NCBI RefSeq assembly: GCF_051175565.1
Contig: NZ_CP195105.1
Span: forward strand, 1,178,001-1,242,000
Reading direction: 5' to 3'
Origin: Daejeonia sp002484105
Lineage (GTDB): Bacteria; Bacteroidota; Bacteroidia; Flavobacteriales; Weeksellaceae
DNA length: 64,000 nt
The translations under genes were made by a program, and so were the position numbers. Positions 8,664 through 18,800 of this stretch are shown here, in pieces. The stretch's first letter is position 1; the number at the start of each line of letters is the position of its first letter. The notes below the pieces were generated by a model. The model worked only from the letters and a program-made list of their open reading frames with translations. It ran no database searches and had not been told where the DNA came from.

Positions 8664-9701
8664 ATGCGTTGGTTTAAGTTTTCTGTACTGATTCTGCTGG
8701 TCCTTTTCGGGATTTATGCAGCGGTGATGTATTTTTTTGCAGACGAAAGTAAATCCTTTACCGTCGAAAAAGAGATTGATTATCCTGTTGAAAAAGTTTT
8801 TCCGCAGTTCAGTAATCTGCAGAATTTTGTACGCTGGAATGCTTATTTTTCATCCCAGAAACTCAGCGTCGACTACTTTCGCCCGTATGAAGGACAGGGC
8901 AGTGCACTGGCATTTCGCGACAAAGAACACGGACGCAGCGGCGAGATGTATATCCGCTATCAGAATCCCAGGCAAACCCTTCGCTATCAGCTTTTTGAAA
9001 ACGACGACAATACCCCTTATCTTATTGATATCCGTTTTGTGCCCGTTTCGGATACGCGTACCAGAATTGTCTGGTTTGTGCATACTCCGAAACTCCCACT
9101 GCTGAAACGTTCAGCCAATTTCTGGACGGAAGAGGATTTTGTAGATGATCTTTCCCGCAGTATGGTGAATCTCAAAAATATTCTCTCCAACAAGGTAGAC
9201 CGGGACGAACAGCTGAATCATATCACCTACGACAGCCTGATCGTGGAAAAATATGAAGGAAGCCTGCTGCTGGGGGTCAATGTCAGCACTTCCAACAAGA
9301 AAGATGCACTCTTCAAAAATATTGTTCTCAACCACAACAAAGTCTACAATTATGTGACGGTAGACCTTGGCAAGCATGAAGATGAAATCGGGCTTCCCAT
9401 ACTGATCACCGATCCGTCAAATTTCCGTGAAAAGGAAGTTTCATATTTCTATGGCATCCCTCTATCCAGAAAAATGGGCATTACGGACAATAACTTCAGC
9501 TTCCGTACGGTTAATCCGTCGAAGATCTATTCCATTTACTTTAAAGGAAACTACAGTGCGCGCCAGCGGCCGGTTTCGGAGTTGCTTCAGAAAGCCAGAA
9601 GAGATACCCTGCGCAGCAGCATGCTGATGGAAACCTTCATTGTACCACCCGAAGAAGGCAAGGACGTGATTGTGAAGTTTTCATTGCCGGTGTACAGATA
9701 G
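8664..9701 (+). CDS. SRPBCC-superfamily (START/polyketide-cyclase-like) membrane-anchored protein
   Basis: 345 residues. One N-terminal hydrophobic helix (about 5-25) probably anchors it in the inner membrane. Residues about 35-170 look like an SRPBCC domain (IDYPVEKVFPQFSNLQNFVRW at its start), a fold that binds hydrophobic ligands. The C-terminal half (about 190-345) is a separate unassigned domain, possibly of the GyrI/effector-binding type. It stands alone between the glycogen operon terminator and sucA. The specific ligand and role are unknown. Confidence 0.65.
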   Translation: MRWFKFSVLILLVLFGIYAAVMYFFADESKSFTVEKEIDYPVEKVFPQFSNLQNFVRWNAYFSSQKLSVDYFRPYEGQGSALAFRDKEHGRSGEMYIRYQNPRQTLRYQLFENDDNTPYLIDIRFVPVSDTRTRIVWFVHTPKLPLLKRSANFWTEEDFVDDLSRSMVNLKNILSNKVDRDEQLNHITYDSLIVEKYEGSLLLGVNVSTSNKKDALFKNIVLNHNKVYNYVTVDLGKHEDEIGLPILITDPSNFREKEVSYFYGIPLSRKMGITDNNFSFRTVNPSKIYSIYFKGNYSARQRPVSELLQKARRDTLRSSMLMETFIVPPEEGKDVIVKFSLPVYR

Positions 9702-9755
9702 ATATTATGATTAGAACCGATAGTTTATTTTTTTATTTATGCAACATAAAATTAG

Positions 9756-9763
9756 TAAATTTG
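9756..9763 (+). promoter_or_regulatory. Promoter -7 element TAAATTTG for sucA
   Basis: Perfect TAnnTTTG match, 37 bases upstream of the sucA ATG. Confidence 0.5.
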
Positions 9764-9800
9764 TGGACTATCAATATAAAGAAAAACAGACACTTTAATA

Positions 9801-12599
9801 ATGGACAGATTTTCATTTTTAAACGCGGCACATACGCAGCTGATCGAAGATTTATATCAACAGTACAAAAAATATCCGGACTCTGTAGAACCTTCCTGGA
9901 AGTCTTTTTTCCAGGGGTTTGATTTTGCACTTGAGAATTACGGAGATGAAGATACCGAAGGTTCTGCAACGTATGCACCGTCGGTACCGGTTCAGCAGAT
10001 GGTGCAGTCTGCCAGTGCCGGAGGCGAAGTTCCGGAAGATATCCGCAGAGAGTTCAAGGTCGTCAATCTGATTGAGGCTTATCGCAGCCGGGGGCATCTT
10101 TTTACAAAAACCAATCCGGTACGCGAGCGCAGACATTATTCTCCCACACTGGATATTGAAAACTTCGGACTCAGCAGGGAAGATCTGCAACGCAGATTCA
10201 ACTGTGCCGTGCAAACCGGTATGCCGGGGTCTTCAACACTGCAGGACATCATTACCCATCTTGAAAAAACCTATTGCGACTCTATAGGCATCGAATATAT
10301 GCACATCAGTAATGTTGCCGAAAAAGAATTTATCAAAGAGTGGCTTCAGAATAATGAAAATCATCCTGTACTGTCTTCGGAAGAGAAGATCAATATTTTG
10401 CACAAACTCAATCAGGCGGTCGCTTTCGAAAATTATCTCAATACCAAATTTGTCGGCCAGAAACGCTTTTCCCTTGAAGGGGGAGAGTCTCTGATTCCTG
10501 CACTGGATCAGCTGATTACGCGTTCTTCCACACTGGGTGTGAACGAGGTTGTTCTCGGTATGGCGCATCGCGGGCGACTGAATGTGCTGTCCAATATTTT
10601 CGGGAAATCCTATAAACAGATTTTCTCCGAATTTGAAGGAAAAGAATTTGAAGAAGATGTATTCTCCGGGGATGTGAAATATCACCTGGGGGCAACCAAT
10701 ATCATCAAAACTGCTGCCGGCGAAGAAGTGATCATCAACCTTTGCCCGAATCCATCGCATCTCGAAACCGTGGCTGCACTTGTCGAGGGAATAAGCCGCG
10801 CCAAAGTAGACCATAAATACCACGATTACCACAAAGTTCTGCCCATCGTTATCCATGGAGACGGAGCACTGGCAGGACAGGGAATTGTATATGAAGTGGC
10901 ACAGATGATGACGCTGGACGGATACAAAACCGGAGGCACCGTACACATTGTAACCAACAACCAGGTGGCCTTCACCACCAATTATCTGGATTCACGTTCG
11001 TCCATTTACTGTACAGACATTGCAAAAGTAACCGACTCTCCGGTAATGCATGTCAATGACGATGATGTGGAAGCCGTCGTACATGCCATTCATTTTGCGG
11101 CGGAATATCGTGCAAAATTTGGAAAAGACGTTTATATCGATCTTCTGGGATACCGCAAATACGGACATAATGAAGGTGACGAGCCCCGTTTCACACAACC
11201 GCAGTTGTACAAACTGATCTCCAAACATCCTAATCCGAGGGAGATTTATAAAAACAAACTGAAAGAAGAAGGCATTGTTTCGGACGACAAACTGAAAATG
11301 ATGGAAGCCGAGTTCAAGCAGCTTCTCGACAAAGATTTTGACGCTTCCAAAGAAATCGTCAAAAATAAAATGGATCTTTTTATGGCTGAAGACTGGAAGG
11401 GAATAGGGTACTGCCCGAAAGGCGGGTTGCAGATTCCTGCGGATACGCGCTACGACCTTGCCATGCTTAAAGACCTTGCCGTAAAGATTTCCACTCTTCC
11501 GAAAGACAAAAAATTCATCAGCAAGATTACGCGGCTGTTTGATGCCCGCCTGAAGCTGATAGAAAATAATACCGTAGACTGGGCCATCGGCGAACAGCTG
11601 GCCTATGCAACGCTGCTGACCGAAAACCATAGTGTCAGAATTTCCGGCGAAGATGTGGAGAGAGGAACCTTCTCTCATCGTCATGCCGTAGTAAAAACTG
11701 AAGATCACGAAGAAGAATATGCGCCGCTGGATCATGTATCTGAGGCAAAATTTGACATTTACAATTCGCATCTCTCCGAATATGGCGTTCTGGGATTTGA
11801 ATATGGCTATGCGATGGCCTCTCCGGAAGCGCTGACCATCTGGGAAGCGCAGTTTGGCGACTTCGTCAACGGTGCACAGATTATCATCGACCAGTACCTG
11901 GTGGCTGCTGAAGAAAAATGGAGGGTCCAGAACGGCCTCGTGATGCTTCTTCCCCACGGTTTTGAAGGTCAGGGTGCCGAACACTCCTCCGCAAGGCTCG
12001 AAAGATTCCTTGCCCTTTGTGCCAACCAGAATATTATAGTGGCCAACTGTACCACGCCGGCCAATTTCTTCCACATGATCCGCCGCCAGCTGATATGGGA
12101 TTTCCGCAAGCCGCTTGTGGTTATGTCTCCAAAATCTCTGCTTAGACATCCAAAAGTAGTTTCCACACTTGAAGAACTGGCAGAAGGAAGTTTCCAGCCC
12201 ATTATTGATGATGCCACAGCCGATCCTGAAAAAGTTGAGCGACTGGTTCTCTGCTCAGGAAAACTCTATTATGAACTGCTGGCGAAGAAAGAAGAATCGG
12301 CAGCAGAGAATATTGCCCTTGTAAGAGTCGAGCAGCTGTATCCGCTGCAGCAGGACAAACTGAACGAAATCCTTGACAAATATAGCAACCGCACTTCTCT
12401 GGTGTGGGCACAGGAAGAACCTGAAAATATGGGAGCCTGGACGTATATCCTCAGAAATATGCGGGATACCGGAATTCAGGTAGTTGCTCCTGTCCCCAGT
12501 GGTTCGCCCGCACCGGGAAGCCACAAGATGTTTGAGAAAAACCAGTCCGGAGTGATTTCCAAAGTTTTTAATTTAAGCAAAAGTCCGGTTACGGTCTGA
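9801..12599 (+). CDS. sucA: 2-oxoglutarate dehydrogenase E1 component
   Basis: 932 residues, a typical length. It is the thiamine-diphosphate-dependent decarboxylase of the 2-oxoglutarate dehydrogenase complex (TCA cycle), passing the succinyl group to the lipoyl arm of E2. The N-terminus has the E1o peripheral helix (LIEDLYQQYKKYPDSVEPSW). The TPP-binding region includes HGDGALAGQGIVYEVAQM. The transketolase-type pyrimidine domain lies in the C-terminal half (QGAEHSSARLERFL). The TGA overlaps the ATG of the next gene (TGATG at 12597-12601), implying translational coupling. E2 (sucB) follows after one inserted gene; E3 is not in the window. Confidence 0.96.
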   Translation: MDRFSFLNAAHTQLIEDLYQQYKKYPDSVEPSWKSFFQGFDFALENYGDEDTEGSATYAPSVPVQQMVQSASAGGEVPEDIRREFKVVNLIEAYRSRGHLFTKTNPVRERRHYSPTLDIENFGLSREDLQRRFNCAVQTGMPGSSTLQDIITHLEKTYCDSIGIEYMHISNVAEKEFIKEWLQNNENHPVLSSEEKINILHKLNQAVAFENYLNTKFVGQKRFSLEGGESLIPALDQLITRSSTLGVNEVVLGMAHRGRLNVLSNIFGKSYKQIFSEFEGKEFEEDVFSGDVKYHLGATNIIKTAAGEEVIINLCPNPSHLETVAALVEGISRAKVDHKYHDYHKVLPIVIHGDGALAGQGIVYEVAQMMTLDGYKTGGTVHIVTNNQVAFTTNYLDSRSSIYCTDIAKVTDSPVMHVNDDDVEAVVHAIHFAAEYRAKFGKDVYIDLLGYRKYGHNEGDEPRFTQPQLYKLISKHPNPREIYKNKLKEEGIVSDDKLKMMEAEFKQLLDKDFDASKEIVKNKMDLFMAEDWKGIGYCPKGGLQIPADTRYDLAMLKDLAVKISTLPKDKKFISKITRLFDARLKLIENNTVDWAIGEQLAYATLLTENHSVRISGEDVERGTFSHRHAVVKTEDHEEEYAPLDHVSEAKFDIYNSHLSEYGVLGFEYGYAMASPEALTIWEAQFGDFVNGAQIIIDQYLVAAEEKWRVQNGLVMLLPHGFEGQGAEHSSARLERFLALCANQNIIVANCTTPANFFHMIRRQLIWDFRKPLVVMSPKSLLRHPKVVSTLEELAEGSFQPIIDDATADPEKVERLVLCSGKLYYELLAKKEESAAENIALVRVEQLYPLQQDKLNEILDKYSNRTSLVWAQEEPENMGAWTYILRNMRDTGIQVVAPVPSGSPAPGSHKMFEKNQSGVISKVFNLSKSPVTV

Positions 12600-13165
12600 T
12601 GATGAAATTTCTGACTGTTTTCCTGATGATGTTTGCTGTTGAGGCATATTCCCAGAACCGCGACGCTGTGGCTGAACAGTTTATGGACTACAGTCAGCTG
12701 ATGATTCGCAGGGATTTTGAGAAAGCTGTCGACCTGTATGCCAGCGATGCCCTGCTGAAAAAAGTTTCCCGTGAAGAGCTGACAGCCATGATGCGGAAAA
12801 TGTTCAGTTCTCCCGATGTTTCCTTTACGGTGTACCTTCCTGAAAATGTTGAAGTACTGCCGCAGTTTGAACGTCTGAAGGGCATCACCTATAGTATCCT
12901 GGCCTATACGCAGCAAATTGACTTGAAACTCCCTGAAGAGAAACGGGCACAGCATGATGCTATTGTCAATGTCCTCAAAAAGGAATTTGGCAGCCAGAAT
13001 GTGGTGTACCATCCGGATGAGGATGTGTATCAGATTATTACTGCAAAGAAAGCGGTAGCCGGTTCCCGGGATCTCCAGCACTGGAAATTTACTGTGGCCG
13101 ACAAAAATGCCGGTTATCTTCTCAGGGAAATATACCCTGAAAAAGTTTTGAAATTATTAAATTAA
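12599..13165 (+). CDS. Exported hypothetical protein between sucA and sucB
   Basis: 188 residues with a signal peptide (MMKFLTVFLMMFAVEAYSQ), so it probably acts in the periplasm or envelope, unlike its cytoplasmic neighbours. The mature part is about 170 residues of mixed helix and strand, with a helix-rich start (AVAEQFMDYSQLMIRRDFEKAVD) that loosely resembles DUF2059/DUF3887-type exported domains. I cannot assign it. The start overlaps the sucA stop by one base, and sucB follows after 23 bases, so it appears translationally coupled within the TCA-cycle operon. A second ATG at 12602 is equally possible. Confidence 0.7.
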   Translation: MMKFLTVFLMMFAVEAYSQNRDAVAEQFMDYSQLMIRRDFEKAVDLYASDALLKKVSREELTAMMRKMFSSPDVSFTVYLPENVEVLPQFERLKGITYSILAYTQQIDLKLPEEKRAQHDAIVNVLKKEFGSQNVVYHPDEDVYQIITAKKAVAGSRDLQHWKFTVADKNAGYLLREIYPEKVLKLLN

Positions 13166-13188
13166 CCCGAAAAAATAAAAATATACCA

Positions 13189-14424
13189 ATGTCAGTATTA
13201 GAAATGAAAGTCCCTTCGCCGGGCGAATCGATTACCGAAGTGGAAATCGCTACCTGGCTGGTAAAAGACGGCGATTATGTGGAAAAAGATCAGCCGATTG
13301 CCGAAGTAGATTCCGACAAGGCGACACTGGAACTTCCTGCCGAAGAAAGCGGTGTGATCACGCTGAAGGCAGAAGAAGGCGATGTGGTACAGGTAGGTCA
13401 GGTGGTATGCCTCATTGACCGTGATGCCCAAAAACCTGAAAATTCTGCATCGGCAGAAAGTCCAAAAGAAGAAACCAAAGCTGCAGCGCCTGCAAAAGAA
13501 GCTCCGAAAGCGGAAGAAAAACCTGCAGCTCAGGATTCCTATGCTGCCGGAACCCCTTCTCCTGCAGCACAAAAAATTCTGGAGGAAAAAAGCATGACAC
13601 CTGCTCAGGTAAAAGGTACCGGAAGAGACGGACGTATTACCAAACATGACGCCGAAACAGCTTCTGTACCCGCTATGGGCACTCCATCTGCCGGAGGATC
13701 CAGAAGCCAGACAGCGACCAAACTTTCCGTACTGAGAAGAAAACTTGCCGCCAGACTGGTATCTGTGAAAAATGAAACCGCTATGCTGACTACCTTCAAC
13801 GAAGTGGACATGTCTGAAATTTTCCGTATCAGAAAACAGTATAAAGAAGAGTTTTCCGCAAAACACGGTGTAGGGCTGGGCTTTATGTCCTTTTTCACCA
13901 AAGCCGTTACCCGTGCCTTGAAACTCTATCCTGATGTCAATGCATCCATCGATGGAGATTTCAAGGTGAATTATGATTTCTGCGATGTTTCCATTGCGGT
14001 ATCCGGACCGAAGGGTCTTATGGTTCCGGTTTTGAGAAATGCCGAGAACATGTCCTTCCGCGGTGTTGAAGCCAATATCAAAGCGCTTGCAGAAAAAGTC
14101 AGGGACGGAAAAATTACTGTAGATGAAATGACGGGGGGTACCTTTACCATAACCAACGGTGGGGTATTTGGTTCGATGCTGTCCACACCCATCATCAATC
14201 CGCCGCAGTCTGCTATTCTTGGTATGCACAATATTATCCAGCGTCCTGTAGCGGTTAATGGGCAGATAGAAATCCGTCCGATGATGTATCTTGCTGTATC
14301 TTATGACCACCGTATCATCGACGGAAGAGAGTCTGTAGGATTTCTGGTTGCTGTGAAGGAAGCCATTGACAATCCTGTAGAAATCCTCATGGATGGAGAC
14401 GAAAGAAAAGCACTTGAACTCTGA
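13189..14424 (+). CDS. sucB: Dihydrolipoyllysine-residue succinyltransferase (2-oxoglutarate dehydrogenase E2)
   Basis: 411 residues. It is the core enzyme that moves the succinyl group from E1 to CoA. The lipoyl domain spans residues 2-77 with lipoyl-lysine Lys44 (DSDKATLEL). An Ala/Pro/Lys/Glu-rich linker follows at about 80-120, then the peripheral-subunit binding domain near 123-158 (SPAAQKILEEKSMTPAQVKG). The catalytic acyltransferase domain carries His374 and Asp378 (SYDHRIIDG). It is third in the sucA-orf-sucB operon and is followed by a terminator. Confidence 0.96.
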   Translation: MSVLEMKVPSPGESITEVEIATWLVKDGDYVEKDQPIAEVDSDKATLELPAEESGVITLKAEEGDVVQVGQVVCLIDRDAQKPENSASAESPKEETKAAAPAKEAPKAEEKPAAQDSYAAGTPSPAAQKILEEKSMTPAQVKGTGRDGRITKHDAETASVPAMGTPSAGGSRSQTATKLSVLRRKLAARLVSVKNETAMLTTFNEVDMSEIFRIRKQYKEEFSAKHGVGLGFMSFFTKAVTRALKLYPDVNASIDGDFKVNYDFCDVSIAVSGPKGLMVPVLRNAENMSFRGVEANIKALAEKVRDGKITVDEMTGGTFTITNGGVFGSMLSTPIINPPQSAILGMHNIIQRPVAVNGQIEIRPMMYLAVSYDHRIIDGRESVGFLVAVKEAIDNPVEILMDGDERKALEL

Positions 14425-14446
14425 TCCGTTCAGTAAATGATCATAC

Positions 14447-14474
14447 AATCCTGCCAAAAAGCAGGATTTTTTAT
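14447..14474 (+). terminator. Terminator of the sucA-sucB operon
   Basis: Stem AATCCTGC / GCAGGATT with a 6-base loop followed by a T-rich run. Confidence 0.8.
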
Positions 14475-14507
14475 TTTTTTGAAAAGAGAAAGGCTTGGTT
14501 TTTGTGG

Positions 14508-14515
14508 TAATTTTG
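14508..14515 (+). promoter_or_regulatory. Promoter -7 element TAATTTTG for apaG
   Basis: Perfect TAnnTTTG match 19 bases upstream of the ATG at 14535. Confidence 0.5.
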
Positions 14516-14534
14516 TAGGACAAATAGTATCAGA

Positions 14535-14921
14535 ATGGTTTCAAAAATAACATCCAATGTCAAGGTGACCGTAATTCCGGAATACGATCGGAAAAACAGT
14601 TACCCGTCAGAAAACCGTTTTGTATTCAAATATTATAGCACGATAGAGAATCTGGGTACAGAACCATTACAGCTTCTGAAGCGCAAATGGCTGATTTATG
14701 ATGTGGGGTACGGTTTTACAGAAGTGATGGGCGAGGGAGTGATTGGTCTTACACCGGAGATCCTTCCGGGAGAGTATTTTACTTATTTCTCGAATGTGAT
14801 GCTGATGTCGGGAGTCGGAAATATGTCCGGCAATTATCTGGTCAAAAACCTCAGCAATGGAAAGGAACTGGAAATCGATATTCCGAAATTTAATCTTATG
14901 TCCGAGGTTCTGAATAACTGA
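14535..14921 (+). CDS. apaG: ApaG domain protein
   Basis: 128 residues, the normal length for ApaG. It is a single fibronectin-III-like beta sandwich. The family pattern is clear: FKYYSTIENLG, KRKWLIYDVG, GVIGLTPEILPGEYFTYFSN, then GNMSGNYLV near the end. ApaG is conserved in bacteria; an older link to Co/Mg efflux in enterobacteria is not an established biochemical function. It has its own promoter element and stands alone. Confidence 0.88.
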   Translation: MVSKITSNVKVTVIPEYDRKNSYPSENRFVFKYYSTIENLGTEPLQLLKRKWLIYDVGYGFTEVMGEGVIGLTPEILPGEYFTYFSNVMLMSGVGNMSGNYLVKNLSNGKELEIDIPKFNLMSEVLNN

Positions 14922-15247
14922 TACATGGTCGGGTATTTGGGAAGTTTTCACCATGAAAAGGAAGGGTATGTTGAATTGCTTATGATGACGGGGTTGTAGT
15001 TATTGGCTGTATTTCGTCTTCTCAGGTCATCTCGTCTGTGGATATCTACATTCTCAATTTCTGATTTCTGAATCGCTATATTGATATATTTTGTTACAAT
15101 GTTACATTTTTACTTACATTGTTAGATTATTATCATCATCTTGCGACAGTTGTTTCTCCTTTATTTTAAAATCAAAACCTTACCTTTGCCACGCTGTGAA
15201 AAAATCGCGGTAAATTAATCCGGGGTAACGCCCACAACAGAAATACG
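14922..15247. other. Intergenic region: slyD promoter and inverted repeat
   Basis: No gene is seen. An inverted repeat built on TTACAATGT and ACATTGTTA lies at 15093-15125, and the slyD -7 element is at 15181-15188, giving a leader of about 60 bases. Confidence 0.55.
15181..15188 (+). promoter_or_regulatory. Promoter -7 element TACCTTTG for slyD
   Basis: Perfect TAnnTTTG match. A TTGTTT lies upstream near 15147, but at longer than usual spacing. Confidence 0.55.
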
Positions 15248-15745
15248 ATGACAATAGACAACAAACAAGTAGTAGCCCTGAGCTACGTCCTGCATTCCGT
15301 TGAAGATAACGGAGAAAAAGTACTGGTAGAACAGACAACTGATGAAAATCCGTTAACATTTCTTTATGGAGTAGGTATGATGATCCCTAAATTTGAAGAA
15401 AGCATCAAAGGTCTGAATGCCGGCGACAAAACATCTTTTACCATAGAGCCCGGTGACGGATACGGTGAAAGAAACCCCGAAGCCATAGCACAGCTTCCTG
15501 TGGATATGTTTCAGGGACAGGAGCTTCCTCCTGTAGGTGCTGTCCTTCCACTGTCTGATAATCAGGGTAATAACTTCCAGGCTGTTGTTCTTGAAGTGAC
15601 TCCGGAATTTGTTGTGGCTGACCTGAACCATCCTATGGCCGGGAAAACCCTGGCTTTCGATGTGGAAATACTTTCCAACCGTCCGGCGACAGAAGAGGAA
15701 CTCGCACACGGACATGTACACGGTGCCGGAGGACACGCTCACTGA
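15248..15745 (+). CDS. slyD: FKBP-type peptidyl-prolyl isomerase, SlyD-like
   Basis: 165 residues. A proline isomerase and chaperone of the cytoplasm. The split FKBP domain (LSYVLHSVEDNGEKVLVEQT at the N-terminus, then DKTSFTIEPGDGYGER) is interrupted by the insert-in-flap domain, as in SlyD. The C-terminus ends in a short His-rich tail (HGHVHGAGGHAH) that could bind metal; it is shorter than in E. coli SlyD. It is a single gene with its own promoter and converges on sbcC. Confidence 0.92.
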   Translation: MTIDNKQVVALSYVLHSVEDNGEKVLVEQTTDENPLTFLYGVGMMIPKFEESIKGLNAGDKTSFTIEPGDGYGERNPEAIAQLPVDMFQGQELPPVGAVLPLSDNQGNNFQAVVLEVTPEFVVADLNHPMAGKTLAFDVEILSNRPATEEELAHGHVHGAGGHAH

Positions 15746-15775
15746 GGAACTTAGAAATAGAAATATAATACTTAC

Positions 15776-15796
15776 AAGCCCGGGATTTCCGGGCTT
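15776..15796. terminator. Hairpin between convergent slyD and sbcC
   Basis: Stem AAGCCCGG / CCGGGCTT with a 5-base loop. T-runs are weak on both sides, so terminator activity is likely but not certain. Confidence 0.5.
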
Positions 15797-15802
15797 CCTG
15801 AT

Positions 15803-18800
15803 TTACTGAAGGAACTGGATAAGACTGCCTTTTTCTTCATCTTTTACAATATTCAGCGATACGGGAATCCGCTCCTTGAGTTCCTCGACATGAGAAATAA
15901 TGCCCACAATACGGTTTTCTTTCTGGAGATGACTGAGTGTCTCGAAAACCACGCCTGCCGATTCCGGATCCTGTGTGCCAAAACCCTCATCAATAAAGAA
16001 GAAATTTCTGTCGGCCTGTGCATGGCTCTGTACGCTTTCGGCAAGTGCCAGTGCCAGGCTCAGTGATACCTGAAAGGCCTGTCCGCCAGAGAGTGTTTTT
16101 ACACTGCGGCTACGCCCTTCATTCAGATAATCGATGATTTCAAAATCATTGTTTTCGCCGAGTTGCAGACTGAGCTGGTTGCGTGTCATTTTGTGAAAAC
16201 GCACATTGGCATGGTCGCACAGTTGACGCAGATAGATGGAAGAAACATACTGTACAAATCCTGTCCCTTTGAAGAGGTTGGTCATGGTACGCAGATGTTC
16301 TGCGCGGTTTCTCAGCCTCGTCTGTTCAGAAAGAAGTTCTTTTTTATCATCGAAAAGCTGCCTGATCCTTTTCAAATCTGCCCGCAATGTGGCCAGAAAT
16401 CCGATAGCCATGTCCAATTCTTTTTTCAATCCGGCTAAAGCAGTCTGCTGCCGGATAAATTCTTCTTCGCTGAAGTCCTTGCCTTCCAGTATCTTTGTCA
16501 GCTCCAGAACGCGGCTTTCAGCTACAGCAAAGCCCGACAGGAAATGCTGGATTTCCAGCCGTTCTTTTTCAGGATCCAAGGTATTTTTCAGGATTTTCTC
16601 CACTTCCTCCATCGCAGCAAAGCCTTCGTGATGCAGTGCGCTGTTCAGCTCATCAGCTATCTGAGAGGCTTCCGCTTCAAGTTTGATTTTTTGGGTTTTC
16701 AGATAGGTGGTTTTTGCGGAAACAGATGCCAGTTCAGGTTTTAGTTCGCTGATTTTCTTTTGGGTTTCGAGATAGTTTTTTTCCGTATCGGCAATGGTTT
16801 TTTCCAGCCGTTCCTTTTCACCGGTGAGTTTTTCACGGGATTGTTCAAGCCATTTTTCCGGTTCGGAAATGAGGAGGATTCCGGAAATGAGCTGCTGTTG
16901 CTGTGCAGAAAGTTTCAGGATCTCGTCTTCAATTTTTTTAAGTTCTTCCTGATATTTTTTTGTTCTGGACTGCTGTATTTCTATTTTCCGGTTGGAGGCT
17001 GCCCACTGCTGCTCCAGTGAAGATATCTCTGCCTCGGTTTCCAGTGACTTTTTCTTGACGGCGAGAAATTCTGCTTCATTTTCCGGCGATAAATCTTTCC
17101 AGACGAATTTTTTCAGGTGGTCTTCAAGTCCTTTTTCCAAATCCTTTTTTTTGCTGACAAGAATTTCTGTTTGTTGCAGTTTTTCCAATTTCCGGATTTC
17201 ATTTTTTTCCAGTTCACTGATTTTTCGGTTCACCACATCCATCTTTTCCTTCAGTGTGCTGATTTCCTTTTCTGTCTCAGAGATTTCTGCTGCAGCATGT
17301 TTTCCGGATGCCGGATCCGGATGTTCGCGTGCACCGCAAAGTGGGCAGGCCTCCCCATTGTGAAGATGTTGTGCGTATTCCTCAAGTTTTTGGGTAACGA
17401 GCAGTTGCTGTCGCTTATCTTCGGACGCTTCCTGACATTTTTTCAATGCTGCTTTCTCATTTTCAAAGTATGTTTTCCAGTCTTCGGGAAGGTCTTTCTG
17501 CCTTGCGGAAAGCAGATCCGTCTGCTTTTTTATATCGAAGATCTCATCCGAACAAATTTTGATGTCGTTCCTGAGTGTTCTGCTCCGGACAAACCATGCA
17601 TCGATTTCAAGCAGTGTGGATGTATCTGTTTTCCGGGTTTTTGCATTGCTGAGTTTCTCCTGCAACGCGTCCGCTTCCTTTCGGATGGCTGCTTCTGAAG
17701 CTTCGGTATCTTCTACAGCTTTTTTGCCTTTTTTCGTACGGAGGCGTTCGTCTGTTATTTTTCTGTTGAGTTCATGCGCGTCTGTCAGTTTTGACATTTC
17801 TTCAGCGCGTTTGCGTATAAGGGGCAAATTTTCAGAATAATCTTTTGCAATGGCTTCAAAGGCGGTTTGGGCAGCTTCAAGCTGTCGGGAAATATGCTGT
17901 TCTTTGGTTTCTGACGCATCCAGATCCAGTGTGTTGCTTTTTTGTTCGGTGAGGTTTTTACGCTGACGTTCCATTAGGTTTCTGAATATTCTTTCCGTTT
18001 TTTCGTAGCGGATAAGTATGCTCTGCCGCAATTCAAAATCGCTCTTCTTGTTCCGGAAATCAGCATACTGCTGCTCTGCTTTTTTCAGCGATGCGAAGTC
18101 TTCCCGAAGCTGTGCCAGTCTGCCAAATTCTTTTTCCTTCAACCCAAATTCTTTTTCTTTAAAGGAGAATTGTTCTTCCTCTTTTTGGAGCGCTGCTGTT
18201 TTTTCTAATATGATTTCTTCATTGATTTCCTGTAGTCCCGAAAGTTTTCCTTCCAGAATATCCAGTTCCGAGCGGTTTATTGCGGCAAGCGCCGAAGCTT
18301 TGTCATAAAGGTCAAAACGTTGCAGCTGAAAGATTTCCTTCATCATCTTCGTGCGGTCAGAAGCGCCAAGTTCCAGAAATTCGCGGAACTGACCCTGCGG
18401 GATAATGATGGTGCGCTTGAAGTTGTCATAGCTCAGTCCGACAATTTTTTCGGCATGGGTATGTTCCAGCGGTATCCACTCTCCCTCTTTTTTTTCATAA
18501 AAGACCACTGTGGGAGACTTTACATCATCAAAACGTTTGGAATTTCGGCGGAATTCCCTTGCAGCCCGGAATGTACGGTTCTCGAAATTAATAAAGTCGA
18601 ATGCAATATAGGAACGGTTGGATTTAAGGTTCATCATATTGTATGCGCGCCTGTCTTTGGAATTGAGGCGTTCCGTCTCGCCGTACAGTGCAAAGGAAAC
18701 CGCTTCCAGAATGGATGATTTCCCGGAACCTACCGCTCCAAAAATGCCAAAAAGACCGGCTTCCGTCAGTCGGGTAAAGTCAATCGTCTGGCGCTGCTGG

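Noticed and set aside
10992..12149. A 385-codon open frame opposite sucA
   Set aside because: Same reason: no signal, no domain, fully inside a highly conserved gene on the other strand.
13198..14523. A 441-codon open frame on the strand opposite sucB
   Set aside because: It mirrors the codon structure of sucB, is rich in Cys/His/Phe without any recognisable domain, and covers the sucB terminator. It is a shadow of a real gene.
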